A stretch of 64,000 nt of DNA from Agrocybe praecox (taxonomy: Eukaryota > Basidiomycota > Agaricomycetes > Agaricales > Agrocybaceae), in assembly GCA_964017145.1 (NCBI GenBank), contig OZ024842.1, forward strand, positions 496,001-560,000, in the 5' to 3' direction. Below, in pieces: positions 36,001 through 46,879 of the stretch. Made by a program: the position numbers and the translations under genes. Under the pieces are notes generated by a model that was not told the DNA's origin, made no database searches, and was given only the letters and a program-made list of their open reading frames with translations. The first letter of the stretch is position 1. Each line of letters begins with the position of its first letter.

Positions 36001-36620
36001 GCATTGGAAGGGAGGGTAGATGAGATGAAGGTTCAACTATGAGTGAACGTAGCTGAGTGGATATAGATTTGGAAGGTAATGTGAGGTCGTTGGTCATTGC
36101 TTTATCCACAAGGGACCTCATGTCAGGGATGTTGATCGCAATCTGGTATGCCAAAGTCGAGAACAGGAATTTAGCAAAACCACGTTTCTCATCTCCCTTT
36201 AGAAAGAAAAACGACCCTGCGTATCGTTCACGGTGCAATTGTCGCAGACGCTCAGCAATAGCCTGCATAATGGCTGACTTTCCTGCACCAGCAGGTCCAT
36301 AAAGCCATAGGACATTTGTTGGTGGATTCGGGTCGTTGATCCATTCTATAATTTCCTGTAAAATCTCCTTGCGTGTCCCTGGATGACACGTGCCTTGGGA
36401 ATACCGTTCTGCGGAATCATGAATTGCTGAAAGAGCTATTGATTGCCTTAAGCTTGATAACCCTGTCAGAAAAAAGGAGTTGTTGGACTGCCCTCCAACA
36501 GAGTGGAAACTACTTGCCTAGCTCGATATGTCCAGGACTTTCGTTGGTAATAAAGGTCCCACCAGTAATTAAAAGGTTGTTTCCTGGGGGAAACGCTGCT
36601 TGTTCTTGGAAATTTGACAT
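33064..36620 (-). CDS. NLR3: NACHT-domain STAND ATPase, 8 exons, about 1053 aa
   Basis: Minus-strand join: 36620-36518, 36462-35136, 35095-34855, 34787-34159, 34091-33926, 33866-33267, 33216-33171, 33113-33064; 3162 nt, phases consistent. The start is different: the ATG used by NLR2, 4 and 5 is GCG here, so translation must begin at the upstream ATG (also present in NLR1), giving MSNFQEQAAF before the GGTF motif. The usual AMYDSAER lead-in is AIHDSAER. Walker A GPAGAGKS and Walker B are intact. Exon 4 is about 30 codons longer than in NLR1, 2, 4 and 5, with an acidic insert (ESDDDENYIYQSDSSDD). The first Cys of the CxxCxxxC cluster is Gly. Both features recur in NLR6 (Tyr there). The exon 6 acceptor is AAG instead of CAG. 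The last exon is short and only weakly acidic. It ends in copy-C repeat DNA, as NLR2 ends in copy B. Confidence 0.85.
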
Positions 36621-36729
36621 TTTATCGATGTGTCCTTCGGTTCTCAGACTTGGGAGTATGGTCCAGAGATTGCGAAAAGCACTGCAGTAGACATGGGTTC
36701 AAATTCGCACGATTATCAGGGGTCACGGG

Positions 36730-39060
36730 CCTGGCCTACAAAAATATCAATAGGATATGTCCGTTAGCAGTAAATGAACGAAAGTAAACGCACCCGAGAG
36801 AATCCCAGAACCGATCTGTACAAGTATCCGTTGCACAAGAAGTTGCCGCTGTAAATAATTTCACAGTAAGTCCTTCGATGACCTCAACACAATTTGCAAG
36901 TATCCGAAAAAATTAGCCCTATTTTGACAATTACGAATGAAATTTGTCAGATTGAAGTTTGAACAACAACGGCACCCAATAATTACAAGGATATTCCCCG
37001 GTTCATAGACCATAAGAATCCTGGATGGTTCTGTGGAGTAGGGCAGACAACAGACATCGTGAAATTATCGAACGTTTTGCGAGCTTTATAATTCTGCGTA
37101 CGTTGTTGTGTTTTGTAATTAAGGAGCAGCCGCCCACTCACACCATCGCCCAATTCTGGGTCGTTTTTTCAACTACAAGATTCATAAGGAGCCCACGTCT
37201 TCAAAACTACTGTTCCAATTCAGCAAGCGTTCTGGAACGTCAACGTGCTGGGTGGAAAAAGGCGTGTTCGGTACTTTCAAGACCGAGACCATGCGAAAAC
37301 TCACCCTGACATGCTCTAGCATCAACACCAACACCACCGAATCCTCCCATTCAACCAGGGCTATGCACAAAGAGTGTCAGTCGGCGCATATAACGAACGC
37401 CTATGACTTACCGATGACGAGAGTTGTCGTTTGTGACACACCAACGCAAACGTTCTGGAGTGCCGTGAGACAGGCAATGCTGGATGGAAAAGGCGTGTTC
37501 GCACCCGAAACAGCGAACCTTTCCATGGAGGGAATCGGTCGACGATTACATCGAGAAGCTGCAACTCACCCGTCGTCAACGCGGATCGCATTCGAGGTAT
37601 CACACTCCAACATTCGCTCGTAGCTTCTACCCTCGCATTCTGCACACATATATTCAGTTGCAGAAAATCAGACGAAAGGCGCACAACTCACGAATGATAA
37701 GAACGTTTGTCGTTGTCGACATCTACGGGGGACACCTAATCACGGAGGTCAGTAGGAAGCAATGAAGACAGCGAAGGATAAACCCACTGACATGCCCTTT
37801 CCATGGAGGGAATCAGCCGAGTCGATAATTACAACGAGACACTACAATTCACCCGTCGACAACGCGGATCCCATTCGAGGGTATCACATCCTGGCGTTCG
37901 CTCGTCGTTTCCACCATCGGATTCTGCACGCAGACGTCCAGTCGCAACAAAACAGACGAGGTGCACAACTCACGATTGACGAGAACGTTTGTCGGCGTCG
38001 GCGTCGGCGGGGAACACCTATGCACAAAGGTCAGCGGAAAGTAATGAAGACAGCGAGGATAAACTCACTGTCATGCGAGAAAGAGAGGATGTAGAGAGAG
38101 GAGAGAGCGAATAGGAGTGCCGGTGATGGAGATATCCAGCTCAGCACCCCCCTTCTTATACATGTTTTTTTCGTACTATGTACATACGTACCCAATCCAA
38201 AGCCAATACACTGTTTCGGTTACGCCTATTCTTTATCGGAGTCAAGTGCAAAAGCGAACAAACCCTAATTGTACACTAGTACCTATGACATGTGCCGTCG
38301 TGCTTGAGTTTGGTTTTCTCTCCTCATTGCGGGGTTCGGACACTGATACTGAGATTCGCGCAAATTATCATACGGCATGTGTTATTTATTCAGAGGGTAG
38401 GTGTATAGGTACTTCAACTTTCTTGTTCTTTGAATTTCACATCCGATATCTTAAAGAAATTGTGATTCTATACATACAAACATCGAGAGTTCGAATAGCC
38501 AGGGTGGTTAAACACATTTCAAGCCAAGGAAATAGCAGGAAACGAGGGAATACGACGGAAATGAGAGTTAAGCGCCTTGGCACTGTCTCTCGATGGAACT
38601 TCCAGTGAGCTACTTGCTTGTTCCGAGCCCAGAATTCTGACGTTATCGAGCTAGGTGACAGCGTAGAATCCTCGGCTAAGCAAAACGAGTAGGAGAAAGG
38701 GTGCGTTTTTTTGTGTTGATGGTGGTTTCGGGGATTGCTGAGGGTATCGATTGGTATTCAGTAGCATGTTCACTCGTTTGGATAATGATTTTGAACATGA
38801 TACCAAGGGGTGTAGGTGCACATTTATGAATACCATCATATCTAGCTGTAAAATTTCCAGAACATCTTGTTTTCGTTGTTTCGCCGCGGGTGCATCAAAA
38901 CAAGCGCCCATGAGTCTATCTCACGATTGACCTTCCACCGTGCACTAAACCCCACCTCAAATTTCTTTCGCACTATCTTCCAGCGCATGCCAGCGCATAA
39001 CAGCGATAGAAATGCTACGATACGAAAGATGTCTACCTAGAAACGACGGAGATTGAGGGT
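36730..39060. repeat. NLR upstream segment E, copy 2
   Basis: This is the second copy of the DNA 5' of NLR1 (7016-9320), in the same orientation relative to its NLR. A unique 200-base stretch lies near 36850-37080. It includes three blocks of CTTAC or CTCAC followed by GACGAG or GATAAG and GTTTGTCGT near 37405, 37688 and 37970. No conserved frame was found. Confidence 0.6.
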
Positions 39061-39139
39061 ATCTTCATTCAGATATAGTCAAAATCAAGTGGTATATACA
39101 TCATTGAAAACAAAATACTCACCGCCATCTACAAAGACG

Positions 39140-40163
39140 TCATATCTTTGACTTTCCTCCCCAGAATTTTGCGATGTCGACGCGTAGGCTGCCAAATCAT
39201 GTATCACACGATCCTCATGTCCCGAAGATTGTCGGAATACGCTGGCCGTAAAAGTTGGACTTAATGTGCTGTTCGTGGATTAGAAACAAAAGAGAGCTCA
39301 CGCTGTCTTTGATCCTACCCATTTGCATGCAAACTAACGTTTAAGGTCATATTGAGAAATTAGACTGACATATTGAGAATGACTTACCTTCATTCCTTGC
39401 GCACAACACTATATGCACCGTCCATTCGGCAAAAATACGGAGTCCTGATTCGCTGGACGACCTCTTGCTCGTCGATATGGCGTACAACTCCAGCTGGAAC
39501 ATGCTTCTCTTTTTGTGTGAAAGTGCGTAGTTCAGCCTGCGACCTAAGTGCCTTCTCATGACGGTACTGGCCTAACACGACGACATTGACATATAAGGTG
39601 CATTGTGGCGAGGGTAGAGTAGGGGGCAGTGCTGGGATTTTAGGGACTTCTGCGAAGAGAAACAGTGACTGATGTGGTCATTGTCATTAGGCCCAACCCT
39701 CCTTGCCGCTGCTGAGTTGGCCCGCAAGGAGGACGACAATTGAAATTGTGTTTCCGGTAGCACAGACAGGGTGGGTACATCCCCGGAGACAGCACCACAC
39801 GCAGGAGCTGGCTTGCGAGCCTCTGAAGCTCGAACGAGCCAGTGGAGTGGTGTCTCGTTTGCATATTTCCCAAGTACCCCGACACCCATTTCCTTCCACC
39901 ATTTCTCCATCAGCGTCTTGCAGCGGGTACATGAATAGAAACACCAGAGACGCGAGGATCGGAGCGGGAGGTGAAAACGTTGGATAGACGAGTCGAACGA
40001 GGCCTTCTGTGAATTGGTGCGTTAGGAACAGTGTGCATTGTTCACTGACAAAAGAAAGAAAGACAAAAACATACCCCCCCGTGCGCCCAATCGCACGCAA
40101 TACCTCGGATTCCCTAAAACCATCTTCTTGAATACTTGGTTCTTCGTCTTTTTTACACACCAC
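39140..40163 (-). CDS. Basidiomycete hypothetical protein, spliced, possibly disrupted (approximate)
   Basis: The clearest exon runs from about 39652 to 39376 on the minus strand after a TTCGCAG acceptor. It contains TLYVNVVVLGQYRHEKALRSQ, then VVRHIDEQEVVQRIRTPYFC.MDGAYSVVR. The RTPYFC..DG.Y ending is one I recall from Agaricomycete hypothetical proteins with no known role. The exon meets TGA just before a GTAAGT donor. The next block (about 39275-39150, SVFRQSSGHEDRVIHDLAAYASTSQ) joins in phase across that intron, so either the protein ends at the TGA or the gene carries a nonsense change. Upstream blocks with a CTRCKTLMEKWWKEMGV stretch (about 39950-39700) and a KKDEEP...GFRESEVLRAIGRT start (40163-40080, before GTATGT) seem to belong to it, but the joints are not all in phase. 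Confidence 0.45.
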
Positions 40164-40299
40164 GTCATCAGTTCATGGTAATTTAAAACCAGATATAATT
40201 ATAGCGTATATGGGGCACAGAGAGGCGGCGAGCGAGGAAGTTCGTGGTCGTTGTAGTGTTTGGTTTGGGTTCACCTGGTCGGTCGTATTCGGTCCGACG

Positions 40300-41000
40300 T
40301 CTAATTTTGGATATTATGTACGTCCGCATCAAGTTTTTTCTTTCATGCATTCATCGACTGTTTTCCCAGCGTCTTGTCAGAGCCACTTCTGCGCATGGAC
40401 TCGAGCCCTCTCGGTGACCATTGATATGAGACTCTCCGAACCGGACGACATTGTATGCGTAAATTTAATAGAGGACGCTCGATACAGTGTGGATGGTAAG
40501 ATCTCAGTGGGATCGCGTCCTCCTGTACAACAGGAAGCCTCTTGAATGTGATGTCATCGTTTCTAGAAACTTACGCGCGTGGTTGCCCCATCTCCGGCTT
40601 TGGTGTTCCTTTTGTCCTTCACCATCGCCCCTCAATTCCACCCTTTCCGCATCATCTCAGTGCCAACTCTATGCATCCGTGTTGTCGCCTACACCGTGTT
40701 TGTTCTGCCGTTTGGGATCACCTCTTGGGATCCATGTCAGTTCGTCGGTCAAACGGAAAAGCCTACAAATCATGTAAACATCATATTCGAGTTGTGCAGA
40801 ACTGCGGACACTCACCCCTAAGCCACAGCAGTCGTGTGGACGCGTCAATCAAGCTCGTAGTCTCAAAGGAAAGAGCGCCGATGGTGGATGTACGTGTAAG
40901 TCTTGCTTTCAACTTCTCGACATCTCAAACCGCTTACTCTCGTGTTTAGAACCATCTCAGTCCGTAAACCAGCATTGATCAAGTCGTTCTATCGTCGACG
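40300..41000. repeat. Segment H, copy 1
   Basis: This is similar to 46880-47620 and 56150-56880, including 'tatgtacgtccgcatcaagtttttt', 'cttctgcgcatggactcgag' and the block 'gatctcagtgggatcgcgtcctcct'. In the other two copies it leads into the long array of intron-like modules; here it stops and passes into segment F. Confidence 0.55.
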
Positions 41001-41189
41001 TCTGCGGGAATATACGCTGGCGACGACATCAATAGGAAAATCTGGAAATGGGTAACCAGGTAAGTAGGCAGATGGAGGTGGGCAGATCAAGGGGGTATGT
41101 TGATCGAAAGGGCAAGCTTGACAGAGTGGAAAGGGAGGAGGATGACGAGATCCTGAAGGTGATAGGTGGTGTGGAGAAGTCATACAGAA

Positions 41190-42369
41190 TCGAGATTCTT
41201 GGATGAATCTTCCGGTATGTTTCGGTCAGGATTTTCCGCGTCTTCTTTCTTACATTTTATATCATCAGCAGCGTACTTTCCGAAAGGCCCGGAATGCACT
41301 CGTTTTTTAATCACCGTGAACTCGACTTTCCACCTATTTGATCAGTGGATGGAAATGACGATGCCATGCAAGATCAACCACAGCTGCGTACTATTTCGCT
41401 AGGCACCATTTCTACTAGGGTTCTCGTACGGTGTCTTTACCACGAAATCTTAACGTTAACCTTGGATTCTAGTTCGCACCCTGGAATATCCTCAATGTTT
41501 CCTAATTATTGCTGTGCGTTTGCTGGCCATCGCCGAATAATATCTGCCCAATCGATGATCGCGAAAACATCCTGATATCATTACTCTACGTACACGTTGG
41601 AACTAATCTTGTGTTGCGAATAGACTTCTTTCTCCCTGTGATCGCTACTTCATTCACTATAGACTTTTCTGTCTGCATCAACCCTTCAACAACATCAACC
41701 ACGATCGACATGTTCCAAGCCCTGAAGCCCTGATCGCGCATCAGGGACATGATTATCAGAGAATCCGGTGTTGTGCTTATCCGAAGCATATGTTTCCTTC
41801 GCCCATATGCTGAGTGACAGTTCTGTCTCTTTAACGAACACCCGTGCCTAGACTGCAGGAGGGAGAAAGCCCACAGTATAATATCGCCCATACGAACGTG
41901 TTCGAGTGATACTGTATGATTCTGTCTTTCTTAGGTTCTATTTCGGCTTTCAATGAACTTGAATTGCGGATTGAGACGAGTAAAAATATTCGCCAAGTCA
42001 TAGTAGCGGCGACTCCATTCTTTACATAGGTTTGCGGTAGCGCGACCGTGAATTCTAAGAGGGTATATTCTTCGATTGAGTCATCCTTTGTATTACAGAA
42101 ATAGCCTAATGACTTGAGATCCATCCATAAATAACCTCCAAAAATCCCTCTTCATATCACGGTGTTTCTGGCCTTGTAGTCAAAAAATTAGTGTGCAGAA
42201 AGCCATGTAATGGAGCTGGGAGCATGCTTGTGATGTTGAATTCGATCTGGAGGCGATGAACGACCATGTGAGCAACTTGATCCCAGAAGTCCAAACGGGG
42301 AGCACATTGAACAGGACAACGGGTTGCACAAGGGTTGCACTCGTAAGATTTGACAACAAGCTCGTGCTC
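41190..42369. repeat. NLR downstream segment F, copy 4
   Basis: Full-length copy of the DNA at 2311-3445, retaining the 500-base part that copies 5 and 6 lack. It is interrupted on its NLR side by the insertion at 42381-43061. An 11-base duplication near 42318-42340 ('gggttgcac' twice) is specific to this copy. Confidence 0.6.
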
Positions 42370-42380
42370 CTTAATCCTCG

Positions 42381-43061
42381 AGGGATACCTAAAAGGGTGG
42401 TATGTGATTGCAATCCCACCCTTTTGCTCTGCAGTCCCACCCTTTTGTGCGTCAATCCCACTCTTTTGCATTCCACGGCATTTTCGCGGCATAGAGTATT
42501 TTCCAACACATGCCGTGTAGTGCCGTGCACGGCATTGGGGCTGTTTTACGCATGGGCGTTGGGGCGCGGGCATCACGTGGTAATGTGGCAGTTGCCCGCC
42601 GTCCTTGCGGGATCTTTGCCACTTCCATGTACATCCTCCATACAATTTAAACATTATGTTTAATATCTATTGCAGTTGAGTCTATATTTACATTTTCTAT
42701 GTGATAAGATAAACTACCAATCCCGTAGAAAGACTGGAGTGCTGATTCCATGATCTTGAATGTACTGATCCACCCTTCAAGTTGCAACCGCGTCTATATC
42801 ACTTGGAAAACCTTCAGGTTGTTCAAATACTAATCATGTGATGGAAATGCACTGTATATGCAGACAATGAACATATATTATTAAGGCGGGAGGCGGGGAG
42901 GCGGGGAGGCGGGATAGGCGCGCATTGCAGATGCGGACACGTTGTTCGGAAATGGCCGAAGCAGGGACAAGTTACAAGCTCCGACAAAATCCAATCCCAC
43001 CCTTTTGCGAAAATGATGGGTGACAATCCCACAGAAGAATAACACCCCATTGGTATAGCCT
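42381..43061. mobile_element. Non-autonomous DNA-transposon-like insertion, 681 bp
   Basis: This block is absent from segments F1, F5 and F6. It is flanked on both sides by the 11-base direct repeat CTTAATCCTCG (42370-42380 and 43062-43072). Its ends are imperfect inverted repeats: AGGGATACC...AAAGGGTGG at the left, and AGGCTATACC...GGGGTG when the right end is read on the minus strand. Several copies of CCCACCCTTTTG lie near the ends (42414-42470 and about 42995), and a GAGGCGGG tandem repeat lies at about 42887-42915. It has no coding capacity. The 11-base duplication would suit a Mutator-like family, but the target sequence is itself part of a repeated exon, so recombination could also have placed the two copies. 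Confidence 0.5.
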
Positions 43062-43199
43062 CTTAATCCTCGGCACTTTCGTCGTCGCTTTCCGCCGTTG
43101 GTACAACGTATCCTATAAGGCTCATTATTGGGGCAAAGGAATACAAATCGATCTGATGGCGTAAATTACCTTCTAACCAGTCGTCAACCAGTCGTGCTC
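43062..43199 (-). repeat. Tandem duplicate of the NLR4 terminal exon and last intron
   Basis: This unit of about 138 bases repeats the end of exon 7, intron 7 and a shorter exon 8 (acidic tail ending ...DDESAED then TAA at about 43063). It sits just outside the NLR4 terminal exon at 43201-43298. It could act as an alternative last exon if transcripts read through, but that is unproven. Confidence 0.55.
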
Positions 43200-43200
43200 C

Positions 43201-46200
43201 TTAATCCTCGTCGCCTTCCTCAGCGCCTTCCTCAGCGCTTTCGTAGTCGCTTTCGTCGGCGCTTTCGTCGTCGCTTTCCGCCGTTGGTACAACGTATCCT
43301 ATAAGGCTCATTATTGGGGCAAAGGAATACAAATCGATCGGATGGCGTAAATTACCTTCTAACCAGGTACTGAGTACATTTTCCTCGTCAAATTCATGTT
43401 TCTAGCGGTACAAGTCAGAAATTATATTAGCCACACTACGGGGGAAAAATACCTTGAGATAATAGACAACACCATTAGCAAACATCGAATTTACATGCAG
43501 TTCCTTCCCTATAACCGTATTGAGATAATGGAGAGTTTTCAGGCAGGCAAATATTTTAAGGCTACGGTTTGCATAAACAAATATTTTTTCTGGAAAGAGA
43601 CGGAGAGCACTCAGATAAATCCTGTATGCGCCGCTGAAGTAGTAAATATCGGATGACACCCCTTGCAGAAGACATTCCAATAGGTAAGTTGAAATTATTT
43701 TTTCCATGCCATTAGGAAGGCTGTAGCAAGATTCAGACAATATTTTGATTAAAGCAAGATGCAATCTTTTCGTGTGGTCATGCCATATGGAGAGGTTTTG
43801 TGGAGAATCATAAATCCCATATGGAGGAATTTTATTATAGGACCTGAGGTGTTCAAGCTGTTGGTAGGGTAGTGAAAGGATATGAACAAGATGCTCCTCG
43901 TCGGAGATCGCGATATCTGGATAGTAGCGGGTGGAAATTGTCGGAACTAAGTGAGTTTCGTAGATCCGCACCAGACATTCCAATAATTGAGTTTCTGCCT
44001 GCAATGATTGAACTGACACAGAAAGAATTGAAGCCAAGTCCTCGTTGCTCTGAGAAATACCGCTATTTCAAGAAGTATTCTTGATTGAAAATTCAAAATG
44101 TTACTCACCAATTGTCTATGTATCCACTCGACAAGTATCTCACATCTCACGGTATCTAGCACATTCCAATCGATATTGTGGAGAGCATCGATAAAAGACA
44201 GTACACTTTGGAGGTTCATTGGATGCTGGTTGTATTTGACATCGGAAATTTCGAGCGTCCTGTGAAGAAATTTTCTATAGTTGACATTGAGCATAATCAT
44301 GAACTGTAGCATATAGCGCATAAACACAATAAAAAAACTAACCTGTCTCTTTCCAATGATCCTACTGTGCTACCCGAGTATAACGTCAGCGCTTTGGCCT
44401 CCTTCGGTGAAACCAACTCCTCATACACGCTCATTTCCTCGGTCACAGAATCAGACTGTGCCGTAGAACGAACGTGAGCTAGTATTCCCTGAACGTAGTT
44501 TATCAACATGTTGCTACAAGTACTTAAACATGCGTCACAAAAACGCAGATGCAGAGGTCCACTTTTTGTCTCGTCCAAGAGATACAGAGAGAATACTTCT
44601 GCGATACGAATTTGAGTTGGATAGTAAAACATGCCTGGGGGCGAAGATGATACTGCGCGATGCAGGCGTAGAAAGCACTGATATTCATCGACGAATTGAG
44701 CTGCGGATGCAGTTTGGCATGGGAAAAAGTCGTCTCTGAAATCGCTTAAGCTTGATTTTCCGTCGAATATGAAGCTGCAAAGTCCTGGACGTCGCAGAAA
44801 CACATGGACGGGGAGGCCGGAGAGGCATTCAAAAGAAAGTTCCTGAATGGCGTGGCGTACATCATCGATGGGTATAGTTTGATCTATCCACTGTTTTTAA
44901 AACAAAGAAAGCCGACCAGGTTAGTACGAATCGAGTTGAGGAATGTGCAGAACTCACCTTCAGGCGCCGTTCAATCGTTCGTAAGGATAATGTTGCTCTG
45001 TCTAAATGTTGAAGTACGTATGCATGATGGAAGGAGACACGAAGCCCTCTCATACAAAAACTATCGAGTCCTTTTTTCAAGTCTATGACAAACTGGGCTG
45101 CGAAATTAGTATCCGGATCATCTGTCCATTCCACAAGGAAGGACCAGGTTTCATGACTCAAATTCAAGTTGTGATCGCTGCGCAAGTGATCAGCCTTACT
45201 CAAAGTCAAAAATGCCATTAAATATTGCAAGGACTTACTTTGTATCCTGTTGAGCGATATCCAAGCTTCTGAAAAGACGATTGAGGTAGAAATCATAGAC
45301 ATGTTTGTGGGCTTTCATGGGGTCCACAGAAAATCCTCTAGACCGGCTGGGGTCTTCAAGAAAGTCTTTAAATGACAGGTGCGAGAATGATATTTCGGTT
45401 TCGTATGGCCCAAAATATTCAGCAATATCGGGATCTTCTTCCACTGGGGTTTTTAAATTGACCAGAGAGGCAATAGCTCGTAAAACTAGCTTGATTTCAG
45501 TTGCAGGAACGTCGAAGAGCTCTTCTATAACTTTGGCGTTTGCTTTGACGAGTATCCCGCTCAGAACACGGAGCAGCATTTCCCGACGTGGATATAACGA
45601 CAGAATCATGGTGTATAATCTATCGAGGTCAGAAAATGCTTCTGAGCGTGAAGGTCCAGGTTGGGAGATTATCTTCAATTGTTGAACTGGATCAGAGAAA
45701 TCGGAATGATTTCCAACAAATTTGAGAACAGTGGCTGCATAGATAAATTGGCCAGAAGAGTTGTCCACAAAATATTGTAAAATATGCCATGGAGGCCATG
45801 GACGGGGAACACCTTGCATGATATCTTGATTTTCGTCATAGATTTTTGCGAAGCCATCGAACAGATATTTTCTGATATCATGCCAGGCATTGCGAGATTC
45901 GCTGAGATCCAACCGTTTTGTGGACTCCAAAAGAGGGGGGCGATCAAAGGAATCACGAATCCAGAATTCAGGGCGACTCGCAATGAGAATTCGGAACGGC
46001 AAGTTGGACGTTTTCATCGAGTTTCCGATGAGGGAAAGAATGTCACGCTGAACTTTCGAGGTTTCGCATTCGTCAAGGCCGTCGATGATGACTGTGGGGG
46101 TATGCGTTGGAAGGGAGGGTAGATGAGATGAAGGTTCAACTATGAGTGAATGTAGCTGAGTGGATATAGATTTGGATGGTAATTTGTCGTCGTCGGTCAT

Positions 46201-46716
46201 TGCTTTATCCACCAGGGACCTCATACCAGGGATGTTGGTTGCAATCTGATATGCCAAAGTCGAGAACAGGAATTTAGCAAAACCACGTTTCTCGTCTCCC
46301 TTTAGAAAGAAAAACGAGCCCGCGTATCGTTCACGGTACAGTTGCCGCAGAAGCTCCGCAATCTTCTGCATAATGGCTGACTTTCCTGCACCAGCAGGTC
46401 CATAAAGCCATAGGACATTTGTTGGTGGATTTGGGTCGTTGATCCATTCTATGATTTGCTGTAAAATATCCTTGCGTGTCCCTGGATGACAGATGCCTTG
46501 GGAATACCGTTCTGCGGAATCATACATCGCTGAATCCGCTATTGATCGACTTAAGGTTGATAACCCTGTTAGAAAAAAAGAGTTGTTAGAGTGCACTCCA
46601 ACAGAGTGGAAACTACTCTACTTGCCTGACTCGATCGGTGCGATTGGTCCAGGACTTTGGTTGTTGACAGTAAAGGTCCCGCCGTTAATTAAAACGTTGC
46701 TCCCTGAGGGAAACAT
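43201..46716 (-). CDS. NLR4: NACHT-domain STAND ATPase, 8 exons, about 1037 aa
   Basis: Minus-strand join: 46716-46626, 46565-45239, 45198-44958, 44890-44343, 44274-44109, 44049-43453, 43401-43356, 43298-43201; 3114 nt, phases consistent. An in-frame TGA lies four codons before the ATG, which fixes the start: MFPSGSN then INGGTF. Exon 1 is four codons longer than in NLR1 and NLR2 because of a PGPIAPIES segment. Walker A GPAGAGKS, Walker B TVIIDGLDE and the SRPEFWI block are intact, and CDACLSTC is complete. The last exon is the longest of the set: about 32 codons, mostly repeats of Glu-Ser-(Asp/Ala)-Asp, with a net strongly negative charge. The residues just before SLPNGMEK differ sharply from every other copy (IYDSPQNLSIWHDH). 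The 3' neighbour is the duplicated terminal exon and then the transposon-like insertion. Confidence 0.88.
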
Positions 46717-46879
46717 CGCTCGTCCTCAGAAATCTGTCCTTTTCTCAATGTGTCCTTTGGTTCTGACGCTTGGGAGTACGGTCCAGAGATTGTGAAAGGC
46801 ACTGCAGTAGACATGAGTTCAGATTCGCACGATTATCAAGGGCCATGCATCATGGGCCTGGCTTACAAAAATATCAATT

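Noticed and set aside
43402..44037. NLR4 exon 6 frame extended past YYLK to a different C terminus
   Set aside because: The extension is translated intron 6; all six copies have a GTATTT donor at this point and a CTAG acceptor leading to the KH.FDEENVL exon.
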